From Streptomyces tropicalis (GTDB lineage Bacteria > Actinomycetota > Actinomycetes > Streptomycetales > Streptomycetaceae), in the NCBI RefSeq assembly GCF_029269835.1, contig NZ_JARJBB010000032.1:1-39339 (forward strand): 39,339 bases of DNA, in the 5' to 3' direction. A program made the position numbers and the translations under genes. Of the stretch, positions 25,854-33,728 are shown one piece after another. The notes beneath the pieces were generated by a model, which searched no databases, was not told the origin of the DNA, and saw nothing but the letters and a program-made list of their open reading frames with translations. How positions within the stretch are numbered: position 1 is the first letter of the stretch; every line of letters starts with the position of its first letter.

Positions 25854-27203
25854 ATGGACCGCACCCGCCTCCACCACCTGCTCGTCCGCGAGGCCGCCGA
25901 GGCCGAGCGGCGCAACCCGCGGTCCAGGGCCGCCTACGACCGGGCCGACCACCTCTTCGGACGGGTGCCGATGACGTGGATGAACAAGACGGCCGGAGCC
26001 TTCCCCCGGTACCTGGACGGCGCCCGCGGCGCCCGCGTCACCGACATCGACGGGCACGAGTACATCGACTTCTGCCTCGGCGACACCGGCGCCATGGCGG
26101 GCCACTCCCCGGCGCCCGTCGCCGACGCGGTCCGGTACCGATTCGCCGAGACCGGCGGCGCGACCGCGATGCTCCCCACCGAGGACGCCGAGTGGGTCGG
26201 CGCCGAGCTGACCCGCCGTTTCGGCCTCGCCCGCTGGAGCTTCTCGCTGACGGCCACCGACGCCAACCGCTGGGCGATCCGCCTCGCCCGCGCGGTCACC
26301 GACCGCCCGAAGATCCTGGTGAACAGCTACTGCTACCACGGCAGCGTCGACGAGTCGCTCATCGTCGTCGGCCCCGACGGCCACGGCGCCGCCCGCCCCG
26401 GCAACGTCGGAGCGCCCTGCGACGTGACCCTGACCAGCAGGGTCGCCGAGTTCAACGACCTGGAGCAGCTGGAGCGGGAACTCGCCCACGGGGACGTCGC
26501 CGCCGTCCTGATGGAGCCCGCGCTCACCAACATCGGCATCGTGCTGCCGGAGCCGGGCTACCTGGCCGGGGTCCGTGCCCTGACCCGGACGTACGGCAGC
26601 CTCCTGATCAACGACGAGACGCACACCTTCTCCGCCGGGCCGGGCGGCTGCACCGCGGCCTGGGGCCTGGAGCCGGACCTGCTGACCATCGGCAAGGCGA
26701 TCGGTGGCGGCATCCCCGCCGGCGCCTACGGCCTGTCCGCCGAGCTCGCCGACCGCCTCCTGGGGCGCGCCGACCTCGACCTGGTGGACATGGGCGGCGT
26801 CGGCGGCACCCTCGCCGGCAACGCGCTCTCCGTCGCCGCGATGCGCGCCACGCTGGAACACGTCCTCACCGACGACGCGTTCGCCCGGATGGCGAAGCTG
26901 TCCGAGCGGTTCGAGTCCGGTGTGCAGGCCGGCATCGACGCCCACGCCCTGCCCTGGTCCGTCAGCCGGCTCGGCGCCCGCACCGAGTACCGGTTCGCCG
27001 ACCCGTCGCCGCGCACGGGCACGGAGTCCGAGGCCGCCGCCGACGCCGAGCTGGAGGACTTCCTGCACCTCTACCTCGCGAACCGGGGCATCCTGCTCAC
27101 CCCGTTCCACAACATGGCCCTCATGTGCCCGGACACCAGCGATCAGGACGTGGACGCGCACACCGCCCTGTTCGCGCAGGCGCTGGCCGAACTGACCGCC
27201 TGA
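25854..27203 (+). CDS. Class III PLP aminotransferase (glutamate-1-semialdehyde aminomutase-like)
   Basis: This 449-aa PLP enzyme of the fold-I class III family has the Schiff-base Lys281 in LTIGKAIGGGIPAGAYG. The cofactor-contacting Asp254 lies in LLINDETHTF, and MEPALTN precedes it at about 220. The N-terminal segment includes GARVTDIDGHEYIDFCLGDTG. The sequence resembles the GSA-aminomutase-like aminotransferases that sit next to Lrp/AsnC regulators rather than true HemL. The substrate is probably an amino acid or amine. The ATG at 25854 is preceded by GGGA. The last codons form one arm of a long inverted repeat. Confidence 0.91.
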   Translation: MDRTRLHHLLVREAAEAERRNPRSRAAYDRADHLFGRVPMTWMNKTAGAFPRYLDGARGARVTDIDGHEYIDFCLGDTGAMAGHSPAPVADAVRYRFAETGGATAMLPTEDAEWVGAELTRRFGLARWSFSLTATDANRWAIRLARAVTDRPKILVNSYCYHGSVDESLIVVGPDGHGAARPGNVGAPCDVTLTSRVAEFNDLEQLERELAHGDVAAVLMEPALTNIGIVLPEPGYLAGVRALTRTYGSLLINDETHTFSAGPGGCTAAWGLEPDLLTIGKAIGGGIPAGAYGLSAELADRLLGRADLDLVDMGGVGGTLAGNALSVAAMRATLEHVLTDDAFARMAKLSERFESGVQAGIDAHALPWSVSRLGARTEYRFADPSPRTGTESEAAADAELEDFLHLYLANRGILLTPFHNMALMCPDTSDQDVDAHTALFAQALAELTA

Positions 27204-27242
27204 GCGACACGGCGCCGTGCGGGCCGCTCAGGCGGTCAGTTC
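27189..27242 (+). terminator. 18-bp-stem inverted repeat spanning the aminotransferase stop
   Basis: Arms 27189-27206 and 27225-27242 are perfectly complementary over 18 bp. The left arm contains the final codons and the TGA of the aminotransferase. The 18-base loop itself includes the palindrome CACGGCGCCGTG. It ends about 20 bases before the ribosome-binding site of the Lrp gene and could act as a terminator or attenuator, an mRNA-processing structure or a protein site. No U-tract follows. Confidence 0.6.
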
Positions 27243-27278
27243 CAGCCGGAGAAGGATCCGAAGAAGGAGACGAGGCAC

Positions 27279-27719
27279 GTGGACGACATCGACCGGGCCA
27301 TCCTGCGCGAGCTGCAGACCGACGGGCGGATCGCCTACGCCGACCTGGGCCCCCGGGTCGGGCTGTCCGCGTCCGCGGCCCGCCAGCGGCTCCAGCGCCT
27401 GCTGGACTCCCGGGCCGTGCAGGTGGTCGGCGTGACCGACCCGATGGCCATGGGCGGCCAGGCGATGGCCCTCCTCGGCATCGAGGTGGACGGCGACCCG
27501 CGGGAGGTCGCGGACGTGCTCTCCGGCCGCGCCGAGGTCGTCTACGCGGTGCTGACCTCCGGCGGCTTCGACCTGTTCGCCGAGGTGGTCGCGCCGGGAC
27601 CGAGGGACCTCCTGGACTTCGTCAACGACGTGGTCCGCCCCGTCGAGGGCGTGCGGAGGGTCCAGTCGTTCCCGTACTTCGGCATCCACACGCACCGGTT
27701 CCTCTGGGACGTCGGCTGA
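27279..27719 (+). CDS. Lrp/AsnC-family transcriptional regulator
   Basis: This 146-aa regulator has an N-terminal HTH at about 5-55 (GRIAYADLGPRVGLSASAAR) and a RAM ligand-binding domain at about 65-140 (FDLFAEVVAPGPRDLLDFVN). Lrp/AsnC proteins bind amino acids, form octamers and commonly control adjacent amino-acid-metabolism genes. The upstream aminotransferase is the obvious target. The GTG at 27279 has AAGGAG at suitable spacing. It lies 75 bp after the aminotransferase on the same strand, separated by the inverted repeat. Confidence 0.93.
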   Translation: MDDIDRAILRELQTDGRIAYADLGPRVGLSASAARQRLQRLLDSRAVQVVGVTDPMAMGGQAMALLGIEVDGDPREVADVLSGRAEVVYAVLTSGGFDLFAEVVAPGPRDLLDFVNDVVRPVEGVRRVQSFPYFGIHTHRFLWDVG

Positions 27720-27764
27720 CCCGCTGCCGGAGCGCCGGGCCGCCCGCGGCTCCCGCGGTGGGTG

Positions 27765-28883
27765 TCAGGAACCGCCGTCCGCCGGGGCCGAGGGCGTGAG
27801 GACGAGCATCGTGACGTCGTCGCGGACCGTACCGCAGTGGGCGAGCAGATCGGTCAGCACCCGGCGGGCCAGGACGTCCGGGTCGGGGTCGGCGAGACGG
27901 GGCAGCCGGTCCAGCAGCGGATAGAACGCGCCGCGGGAGTCCCGCGCCTCCGTGACGCCGTCCGAGGACAGGAAGAGGGCGTCCCCGGGGCGCAGGAGCA
28001 CGGTGTTCCCGTCCGGCCGAGGCGCGCCGTCGGCCAGTCCGAGACCCAGGGGCGTCCACGGCACCACCTCGACCTCCGTGGCCTTCCCGTCCCGCAGCAG
28101 CACCGGCGGCGGATGGCCGCAGCTCACCACCCGCACCGACTGGGCGTCGCCGGAGAACTCCAGCAGCACCGCGGTCGCGAAGAGCTCGGGATGCCGCCCC
28201 TCCTCCACGTCCACCCCGAGCCTGCGGTCCAGGGCGGCGGCGACCGCCGCGAGGTCCGTCCGGTCGAGGACCGCCTCGCGGAAGGCGCCGAGCAGCGCGG
28301 CCACCGTGGAGACGGCCGCGAGGCCGTGGCCCTGGACGTCCCCCATGACCGCGCGCACGCCGTGGGGGCTGTGCCGCACGTCGAAGAAGTCGCCGCCGAC
28401 CAGCGTCCCGCGCTGCGCGGCCCGGTACATCCCCACGCAGCGCACCGGGCCGACCCGGTCCGGCAGGGGCGGGACGACGGCTCGCTGCGCTGCCTCGGCC
28501 ACCGTGCGCTCCAGGTCCAGCTGCGCGTCACGGCGGCTGCGCACGAAGGACAGGAACACACTCAGCACCGCGACGAAGACGACCGTCTCCAGGTCCGCGT
28601 TGCCCGGATGGTTCAGCTGGAAGGCAGGCACGTTCAGCATGACGACCACGGCGACACCGAGCACCGCCGTCGCCAGCGGCCCGTACGACAGCACGGCCAG
28701 CGGGGGGATCGCCCCGAGCAGGAACCCGATGTCCAGCGGGTTGGGGCTGGCCAGCGTCACCACGCACACCAGCACCATCAGCGCCACGGGCAGCACCCGC
28801 ACCCAGACCGGCGGCGGGGCGCCGCGCAGCCAGCCCCGCCGGTCGGGGTTCCGGCGCGTCAGCAGGGCGGGGGCTTTCGGCAC
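27765..28883 (-). CDS. Membrane-bound SpoIIE-type PP2C phosphatase
   Basis: This 372-aa protein has an N-terminal membrane module of about four segments at 27-45, 52-68, 70-88 and 99-115. A short helical linker and a cytoplasmic SpoIIE phosphatase domain follow, at about 140-365. Metal-binding motifs are GGDFFD (163-168), GDVQGHG (181-187), SSDGVTEA and a final VRDDVTML. It should dephosphorylate anti-anti-sigma proteins (STAS type) in response to a membrane signal. The GTG at 28883 was used; no strong ribosome-binding site is visible. It is divergent from the GlsB-family gene. Confidence 0.9.
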   Translation of the reverse strand: MPKAPALLTRRNPDRRGWLRGAPPPVWVRVLPVALMVLVCVVTLASPNPLDIGFLLGAIPPLAVLSYGPLATAVLGVAVVVMLNVPAFQLNHPGNADLETVVFVAVLSVFLSFVRSRRDAQLDLERTVAEAAQRAVVPPLPDRVGPVRCVGMYRAAQRGTLVGGDFFDVRHSPHGVRAVMGDVQGHGLAAVSTVAALLGAFREAVLDRTDLAAVAAALDRRLGVDVEEGRHPELFATAVLLEFSGDAQSVRVVSCGHPPPVLLRDGKATEVEVVPWTPLGLGLADGAPRPDGNTVLLRPGDALFLSSDGVTEARDSRGAFYPLLDRLPRLADPDPDVLARRVLTDLLAHCGTVRDDVTMLVLTPSAPADGGS

Positions 28884-28977
28884 ACCACCACGCTGCTACG
28901 CGGTGCCGCGTCCCGCACGCCGAGCCGGGCACCCGGCCGGAGTCGGTCGGTCCGATTCCGTTTCGTTAGGTTTGGCG

Positions 28978-29001
28978 GTCTCCCCGGCGTGCATCCGGTA
29001 G
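28978..29001 (+). promoter_or_regulatory. Weak SigB-like promoter before the GlsB-family gene
   Basis: GTCT (28978-28981), a 14-base spacer and CGGTAG (28996-29001) approximate the SigB-type consensus GNNT-N14-16-GGGTAY with two deviations. It is 43 bases before the GTG start. Confidence 0.3.
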
Positions 29002-29043
29002 GGGCACACGCTTTCGACGCACTCACCGCACCCTGGAGGACAC

Positions 29044-29319
29044 GTGGGCATCATCGCCTGGATGGTCATCGGACTGCTGGCCGGCGCCATCGCCAAGCTG
29101 CTCATGCCGGGCAAGGACCCCGGCGGCATCGTCATCACCATGCTGATCGGCATCGCGGGCGGACTGCTCGGCGGATGGCTCGGCAAGGTCGTCCTCGGCA
29201 TCGACTCGGTCAACGGCTTCTTCGACCTGTCGACGTGGATCGCCGCGGTCATCGGCTCGATGATCCTGCTCGCCCTCTACCGGGTGATCGCCGGCAACCG
29301 GTCCCACCGGCACGCCTGA
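29044..29319 (+). CDS. GlsB/YeaQ/YmgE family stress-response membrane protein
   Basis: This 91-aa protein has three hydrophobic, Gly-rich segments typical of the transglycosylase-associated/GlsB family: WMVIGLLAGAIAKLLMPG, IVITMLIGIAGGLLGGWLG and WIAAVIGSMILLALYRV. Members are small inner-membrane proteins induced by general stress; no biochemical activity is proven. The GTG start has a strong TGGAGGACAC site. The adjacent divergent phosphatase and the weak SigB-like promoter fit a stress regulon. Confidence 0.93.
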   Translation: MGIIAWMVIGLLAGAIAKLLMPGKDPGGIVITMLIGIAGGLLGGWLGKVVLGIDSVNGFFDLSTWIAAVIGSMILLALYRVIAGNRSHRHA

Positions 29320-29370
29320 CGTGCCCGACCGGGTCCGCCGCCCGCCTCGGGTGCCGGAAGGTCGGCCTCC

Positions 29371-29408
29371 GTGCGGCCGGGCTGTGACACACCGCAGCAC
29401 GGCCGCAC
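29371..29408 (+). terminator. Stem-loop downstream of the GlsB-family gene
   Basis: GTGCGGCC (29371-29378) pairs with GGCCGCAC (29401-29408), with an inner GCTG/CAGC pairing, about 50 bases after the stop codon. It is a plausible Rho-independent terminator without U-tract. Confidence 0.45.
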
Positions 29409-29560
29409 GCGTGCGTCCCGGTGCGGACGCGCGTGCCGTGACCGCGGCCCCGGCACGGCCCGGCCGGTCGAAGGAGGCGGAAGAGGGGCCGGAGGGATGA
29501 TGCACGGGCCCCGGCGGACGGGGAGGCGGCGGACCGGTGCCGCCCCGGCCCCACGCCGGC

Positions 29561-30448
29561 TCAGTCCGTGTCCTGGGCGAGCAGCGTCTCGGCGGACGCG
29601 AGGATCTCGGTGACCCGCAGGCCGAAGGAGGCGTCGCAGGGGTGCCGGCGCCCGCTGCGCGCCGATGCGACCAGTGCGTCCGCCGCCCGCCCGAAGGCCG
29701 CGACGGCGTCCCCGGACGCCTCCGGCAGCAGCGTCACCCCCGACTCGCCCCGCAGTTCGACGGCGGTGCCGGCCGCCGCCGGGGGAGCGGTGAGGCTCAG
29801 CGTCAGAGTGCTGGTGGCCCCGCCGACGTGGTCGAGGACGACGTACACCGTGTCCTCGGGGCCGTGGACGGCGGCCGCCACCCGGCGCACGTCCCCGAGG
29901 ACCGGCAGCAGCACGGACAGCGCGTGCGGGCCGACGTCCCACAGGGCGCCCTTCTCGCGCCGCCACGGGGAGGCCGCGTACGGGCTGTCGCGGGTGAAGA
30001 CGGCACCCAACCACTGTGCCCGCGCGGTGAACCAGCCCTCCTGGTCGGCCTGTTCGGCGATCCACGCCTCCTGCTCCGGGCGGAAGCGCGAGGTGAAGAA
30101 GACGACCGAGGCGACGCCCCCCTCCCGGACCGCCTCGGTGACGGCACGCCCCTGGGCGACGGTCGCCGCCAGCGGCTTGTCGAGGAGGAGATGGCGTCCG
30201 GCGCGCGCGGCCCGCACGGCGAGGTCGGCCTGCACCTGCGGCGGCAGCGCGACCGCGACCGCGTCCACGTCCGCCAAGAGGGCGTCGGCGTCGTCGTAGG
30301 GCCGGGTCCCGTGCCGTTCGGCCAGGTCCTTGGCGGCGGACGCCCGCCGCCCCCACACCCCGGCGAACTCCAGCTCCCCGTGCCCGGCGAGCGCGGGGGC
30401 GTGCACCCTCCGGGCCCAGGGGCCGGTGCCGAGCAGTCCGATGCGCAT
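29561..30448 (-). CDS. Gfo/Idh/MocA-family NAD(P)-dependent oxidoreductase
   Basis: This 295-aa dehydrogenase has an N-terminal Rossmann fold at about 1-120, with the dinucleotide motif GLLGTGPWARR (residues 4-14), and LLLDKPLA in place of the more usual EKP motif. The C-terminal substrate domain contains GALWDVGPHALSVLLPVLGD. Members act on sugars, inositols or related alcohols; the substrate cannot be inferred. The ATG at 30448 has GAGAGGCGG upstream, which decides it over the GTG at 30463. Confidence 0.9.
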   Translation of the reverse strand: MRIGLLGTGPWARRVHAPALAGHGELEFAGVWGRRASAAKDLAERHGTRPYDDADALLADVDAVAVALPPQVQADLAVRAARAGRHLLLDKPLAATVAQGRAVTEAVREGGVASVVFFTSRFRPEQEAWIAEQADQEGWFTARAQWLGAVFTRDSPYAASPWRREKGALWDVGPHALSVLLPVLGDVRRVAAAVHGPEDTVYVVLDHVGGATSTLTLSLTAPPAAAGTAVELRGESGVTLLPEASGDAVAAFGRAADALVASARSGRRHPCDASFGLRVTEILASAETLLAQDTD

Positions 30449-30619
30449 GCAGCCGCCTCTCACTGTGCCGAACGGGTCGGACCGGGGCCAGGGGCTCCGG
30501 TCGTGACCGAGCGTGTCACAGGAACGGGGTGATCGGGCAAGCGCGCCGCCCGCATGCGCCGCACCGGACCCGGGGGACGACAGGAGGCCGGACCGGGGAC
30601 TACCCGGGCGAAGGCGGCG

Positions 30620-30919
30620 TCAGGCGGCGCGTCGCCCGGCCTCCGGGAGCGCCCCGCCCGTCCCGGCCACCGCGGGAAGCGTCTCGGCGGAGGAGCCGCG
30701 GCGCCCGCCCGGGATCAGCCGCAGGTGCCGGCGGCGGCCGGCGTGCCGGCGCTCCACCGGAGCGGAACCGAGCATCCGGTCCTCGATCCGGTCCATGACC
30801 AGCAGCAGAACGGACACGATCGGAAGCAGCAGCACGGCTACGGCGAAGAACACGACAGCCCCCTCGGCCAGGAACAGCAACCGAGTGCTCAGGACCGAGC
30901 CGATGACGAGTGCGAACAC
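30620..30919 (-). CDS. Small membrane protein, unknown
   Basis: This 99-aa product has two close hydrophobic segments (FALVIGSVLSTRLLFLAEGA and VVFFAVAVLLLPIVSVLLLV) followed by a strongly basic, Arg/His-rich cytoplasmic tail. I do not recognise the family. The GTG at 30919 lacks a clear ribosome-binding site, which lowers confidence in the exact start. The hydrophobic pattern followed by DRIEDRMLG and the codon usage support a real gene. Confidence 0.55.
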   Translation of the reverse strand: MFALVIGSVLSTRLLFLAEGAVVFFAVAVLLLPIVSVLLLVMDRIEDRMLGSAPVERRHAGRRRHLRLIPGGRRGSSAETLPAVAGTGGALPEAGRRAA

Positions 30920-31050
30920 GTGAAGAAGATGTGTACATCATGTGGACGGCGTGGCGGTTGTGCCGGGCCTCCGGGCGGCCGCCTCCTTGAGCAGCCGTAC
31001 CTCTCAACTGGCCTGTGTTCATGGGCTGGTTCGCCCGAAACGGCGTTGCC

Positions 31051-31056
31051 TAGGAT
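31051..31056 (+). promoter_or_regulatory. Consensus -10 (TAGGAT) upstream of the methyltransferase
   Basis: TAGGAT at 31051-31056 matches the Streptomyces -10 consensus, 59 bases before the ATG at 31115. A -35 is weak (TGGTTC near 31027). Confidence 0.4.
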
Positions 31057-31114
31057 GTACTCTCTGTCAGGCCAGCCCAGTTGGCGCGATGGAATCGGCG
31101 ATTCTGGGGGATCG

Positions 31115-31933
31115 ATGCACACGGAGAACCAGCTGTCCACGAAGATCGACGAGAACGTGCCGACAGCTGCGCGCATGTACGACCACTACTTGGGCGGCAA
31201 GGACAACTACGCCGCCGACCGCGCTGCGTGCGAGGAGCTCGACAAGGTCGTCCCGAGCACCCGGCGGCTGGCGCTGAACAACCGCCGCTTCCTCCAGCGC
31301 GCCGTGCGCACGCTGGCCCAGGAGCACGGCATCCGGCAGTTCCTCGACCACGGCTCGGGCCTGCCCACCCAGGACAACGTCCACCAGGTCGCCCAGCGCA
31401 TCGACCCCACCACGCACGTGGTCTACGTGGACAATGACCCGATGGTGCTGGTGCACGGCCGGGCCCTGCTCCAGCAGGACGAGCGCACCGCGGTCATCCA
31501 CGCCGACATGCGGCAGACCGACCACATCTTCACCCACCCGGACACCCAGCGGCTGATCGACTTCTCCCAGCCCGTGGCGGTGCTCTTCAACTCGGTCTTC
31601 CACTGCATCCCGGACAGCGACATCGACGGCCCGCTCGCCGTGGCCCGCCGGGTCCGGGAGCGCCTCGCGCCGGGCAGCGTGATGCTCATGTGCCAGCTGG
31701 TCAGTGAGGACCCCGAAGTGCGCGCGTTCGTCACCGACTTCATGGACCAGGCAACCCAGGGGCACTGGGGGCGTGTGCGTCAGCAGAAGGACGTGGCCGA
31801 GTGGTTCGAGGGCCTGGACCTCCTCGACCCGGGCCTCGTGGAGGTCTCCACCTGGCGCCCCGACACCGAGGTGGCGCCCCGTCAGCTCACTCACGAGTGG
31901 GTCGAGTTCGGGGGCCTGGCCCTCGTGCCCTGA
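31115..31933 (+). CDS. SAM-dependent methyltransferase, Methyltransf_19 (DUF574) family
   Basis: This 272-aa protein belongs to the actinomycete-expanded SAM-dependent methyltransferase family. N-terminal PTAARMYDHYLGGKDNYAADR (about 16-36) is the family signature. LDHGSGLPTQDNVH (77-90) is the SAM-binding motif I, VVYVDNDPMVLVHGRALL is motif II, and PVAVLFNSVFHCIPD is motif IV-like. The substrate is unknown; these genes often lie near XRE/DUF397 regulators, as here. The ATG at 31115 has GGGGGATC upstream. Transcription ends at the strong bidirectional hairpin that follows. Confidence 0.92.
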   Translation: MHTENQLSTKIDENVPTAARMYDHYLGGKDNYAADRAACEELDKVVPSTRRLALNNRRFLQRAVRTLAQEHGIRQFLDHGSGLPTQDNVHQVAQRIDPTTHVVYVDNDPMVLVHGRALLQQDERTAVIHADMRQTDHIFTHPDTQRLIDFSQPVAVLFNSVFHCIPDSDIDGPLAVARRVRERLAPGSVMLMCQLVSEDPEVRAFVTDFMDQATQGHWGRVRQQKDVAEWFEGLDLLDPGLVEVSTWRPDTEVAPRQLTHEWVEFGGLALVP

Positions 31934-31952
31934 GGCGCCGGACTGCTCGCCG

Positions 31953-31997
31953 AAGCGCCCTGGGGAGAACACCGACGGTGTTCTCCCCAGGGCGCTT
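31953..31997. terminator. Strong bidirectional terminator (21-bp perfect stem)
   Basis: Arms 31953-31973 and 31977-31997 are perfectly complementary over 21 bp around a 3-base GAC loop. A run of A (left) and T (right) at the edges gives short U-stretches in both directions. It lies 20 bases after the methyltransferase stop and 15 bases after the end of the convergent XRE gene at 32013, so it can terminate both. Confidence 0.9.
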
Positions 31998-32012
31998 TCG
32001 GTCCGTGCCCGA

Positions 32013-32933
32013 TCAGGGCGCCGGGTAGCGGTCCGCGATCGTCCGCCGGAGCAGCGCCAGTGACTCCAGCGGCGTGAGCGCCTCGTCGGCCAGGCGGTCC
32101 AGCGCGATCCGGTACTCCTCCGTCTCGTCCCGGTCCTCCAGGAAGTTGGCGCTCCGGATGTGCTCCAGGTACACGACGTCCGGAAGGTCCAGCCCGCCGA
32201 AGCGGAGATAGGTGATCGGTATGGCGGGCGCGGACGCGTTCGTCACGTCCAGGGGAATGATCTGGACGGTCACGTGCGAGCGCTGGGCCATCTCCACGAG
32301 GTGGGTCAGCTGGCCGCGCATGACGTCCCGGCTGCCCAGGACGCGCAGCAGCACGGACTCGTCGATGACCGCCCACAGCTGGGGCGCGTCGGAGCGCTGG
32401 AGCAACTCCGCGCGCCGCATGCGCAGTTCCACACGGCGCTGGACCTCGCCGGCCGACGCGGTCGGCAGGCCGCGCTCCACCACGGCCCGGGTGTACGCCG
32501 CGGTCTGCAGCAGGCCGGGGACGTACTGGATCTCGAAGGTGCGGATCGCGGCCGCCGCCTCCTGCAGGCCCACCAGCCGGTCGAACCACTCGGGCATCAG
32601 CCGCTTGTCGTAGCGCTGCCACCAACCCGGCTCGCCCGCGCGCCGCAGCAGCCTGAGCAGCACCGACGACTCGTACTCGTCGGTGTCGTACAGCTCCAGC
32701 AGGGCGCGGACGTCCCGCTCCGACGGAGGGCGGCGGCTCTTGCCCGACTCGATGCGGGAGAGCTTGGCGCCGCTGAATCCGAGGAGGCGGGCGGCCTGGT
32801 CCTGCGACAGCTCGGCGTCCTCGCGGAAGCCCGTGAGCTGGACGCCGACCAGCATCTTCAGCAGGGTGGGCGCCGGTTCGGGCCGGTCCAGATAGGGTTC
32901 GAGTCGGGAGAGGCGATGCGGCTCGGCGGACAT
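32013..32933 (-). CDS. XRE-family HTH regulator with DUF5753
   Basis: This 306-aa Streptomyces-type regulator has an HTH at about 33-90 (SQDQAARLLGFSGAKLSRIE). A DUF5753 domain spans about 115-300 and includes IQYVPGLLQTAAYTRAVVE and a C-terminal DRLADEALTPLESLALLR. These proteins pair with small DUF397 proteins and control development or antibiotic genes. The ATG at 32933 has TGGGAGCC upstream. It lies 96 bp downstream of the DUF397 gene on the same strand, probably co-transcribed. The usual order (regulator first) is reversed. Confidence 0.91.
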   Translation of the reverse strand: MSAEPHRLSRLEPYLDRPEPAPTLLKMLVGVQLTGFREDAELSQDQAARLLGFSGAKLSRIESGKSRRPPSERDVRALLELYDTDEYESSVLLRLLRRAGEPGWWQRYDKRLMPEWFDRLVGLQEAAAAIRTFEIQYVPGLLQTAAYTRAVVERGLPTASAGEVQRRVELRMRRAELLQRSDAPQLWAVIDESVLLRVLGSRDVMRGQLTHLVEMAQRSHVTVQIIPLDVTNASAPAIPITYLRFGGLDLPDVVYLEHIRSANFLEDRDETEEYRIALDRLADEALTPLESLALLRRTIADRYPAP

Positions 32934-33029
32934 CCTGGCTCCCAGTGGACCGACAGACGTGAGGCTTACATTATCGCACCGGGCCGCATCGCGAGGCAGC
33001 CGCCCGGAAGTCGTCAAGTCCCCTCCGCT

Positions 33030-33260
33030 TCACAGCAGATGATCGAACTCGCCCTCCTTCGCGCCCGCCACGAACGCGGCCACCTCGGCCGGGGTGTAGA
33101 CGAGGGCGGGGCCGTCGGGGTCGCGGGAGTTGCGCACCGCTATGCCTCCGTCCAGCAGAGTGGCGACCTCCACGCAGTTGCCCTCCGCGTTGCTGTGCCG
33201 GCTCTTCATCCAGCGGGCGTCCAGCGAGCTGGCCCGCACTCCGTTCTGCACTGGTGGCAC
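33030..33260 (-). CDS. DUF397 domain protein
   Basis: This 76-aa protein has the core DUF397 pattern: ARWMKSRHSNAEGNCVEVA, then GIAVRNSRDPDGPALVYTPA and a terminal AFVAGAKEGEFDHLL. DUF397 proteins are small partners, sometimes antitoxin-like, of XRE-DUF5753 regulators such as the adjacent one. The GTG at 33260 was chosen because AAGGAGACTGCG stands directly upstream; the frame is open further to 33386 without a ribosome-binding site. Its promoter should lie in the double-palindrome region around 33362-33387. Confidence 0.88.
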   Translation of the reverse strand: MPPVQNGVRASSLDARWMKSRHSNAEGNCVEVATLLDGGIAVRNSRDPDGPALVYTPAEVAAFVAGAKEGEFDHLL

Positions 33261-33361
33261 CGCAGTCTCCTTGCTGTTCACGTTCCGTCGTGCGACGCGC
33301 CCGGCGCTCGGGGGAGTGCGGGACGGTCCGTCGTCCCGCCGTCTCCGGTCGCGCATTTTCG

Positions 33362-33387
33362 CGAGAAATTTCTCGTGCAATTGCACG
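33362..33387. promoter_or_regulatory. Two abutting 14-bp palindromes (candidate operator)
   Basis: CGAGAAATTTCTCG (33362-33375) and CGTGCAATTGCACG (33374-33387) are each perfect palindromes and share two bases. They sit in an AT-rich island between the DUF397-XRE genes and the plus-strand genes. The second overlaps the TTGCAC -35 of the plus-strand promoter. They are probable binding sites for the XRE regulator. Confidence 0.6.
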
Positions 33388-33410
33388 CGAGCGCCTTCTG
33401 CGTGGATAAT
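33381..33410 (+). promoter_or_regulatory. Plus-strand promoter overlapping the palindrome
   Basis: TTGCAC (33381-33386) and GATAAT (33405-33410) are separated by 18 bases. The -35 lies inside the second palindrome, so occupancy of that site should block this promoter. The next ribosome-binding site is AGGGGAG at 33460-33466. Confidence 0.55.
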
Positions 33411-33470
33411 AGCCAGGGCGTCAACCCCCCGGCTGGCGTCGTTCGGTGACGTCGCATCAGGGGAGATGCC

Positions 33471-33728
33471 GTGCCCTCACCAGCGAGCCGAGTGCTCGGA
33501 TCGCCAGGCGCAGCCCAGTCGTGGACGGACGAGTCCACCGTGCCCGGCCGGTCGCCGCGAGGAGCCCGCACCGCCCCGTCGCACGCGACGTCCTCGGGGG
33601 AGCCGAACGGCGTCGAGGCCGCACTCGGGCCCGCCTCGCAGCGGATCGGGTGCGGCCCTCCCCGGGCCTTCGGCGGACGGGACCGTCCCGGGCGACGTCG
33701 CCGCCCCGCCCTCCCCCCACTGACATGA
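33471..33728 (+). CDS. Possible small ORF, low complexity
   Basis: An 85-codon frame starts at GTG 33471 after an excellent AGGGGAGATGCC site and a good promoter, and its stop overlaps an ATG at 33725 (ATGA). The product is Pro/Arg/Ser-rich without a recognisable domain, and third-position GC is uneven. It could be a short leader peptide gene coupled to the next protein, or spurious. Confidence 0.3.
   Translation: MPSPASRVLGSPGAAQSWTDESTVPGRSPRGARTAPSHATSSGEPNGVEAALGPASQRIGCGPPRAFGGRDRPGRRRRPALPPLT

Noticed and set aside
25836..25974. ATG just downstream of AGGAACCCCG before the aminotransferase
   Set aside because: The short frame has no domain and ends inside the aminotransferase gene. 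The ATG at 25854 gives the family N-terminus.
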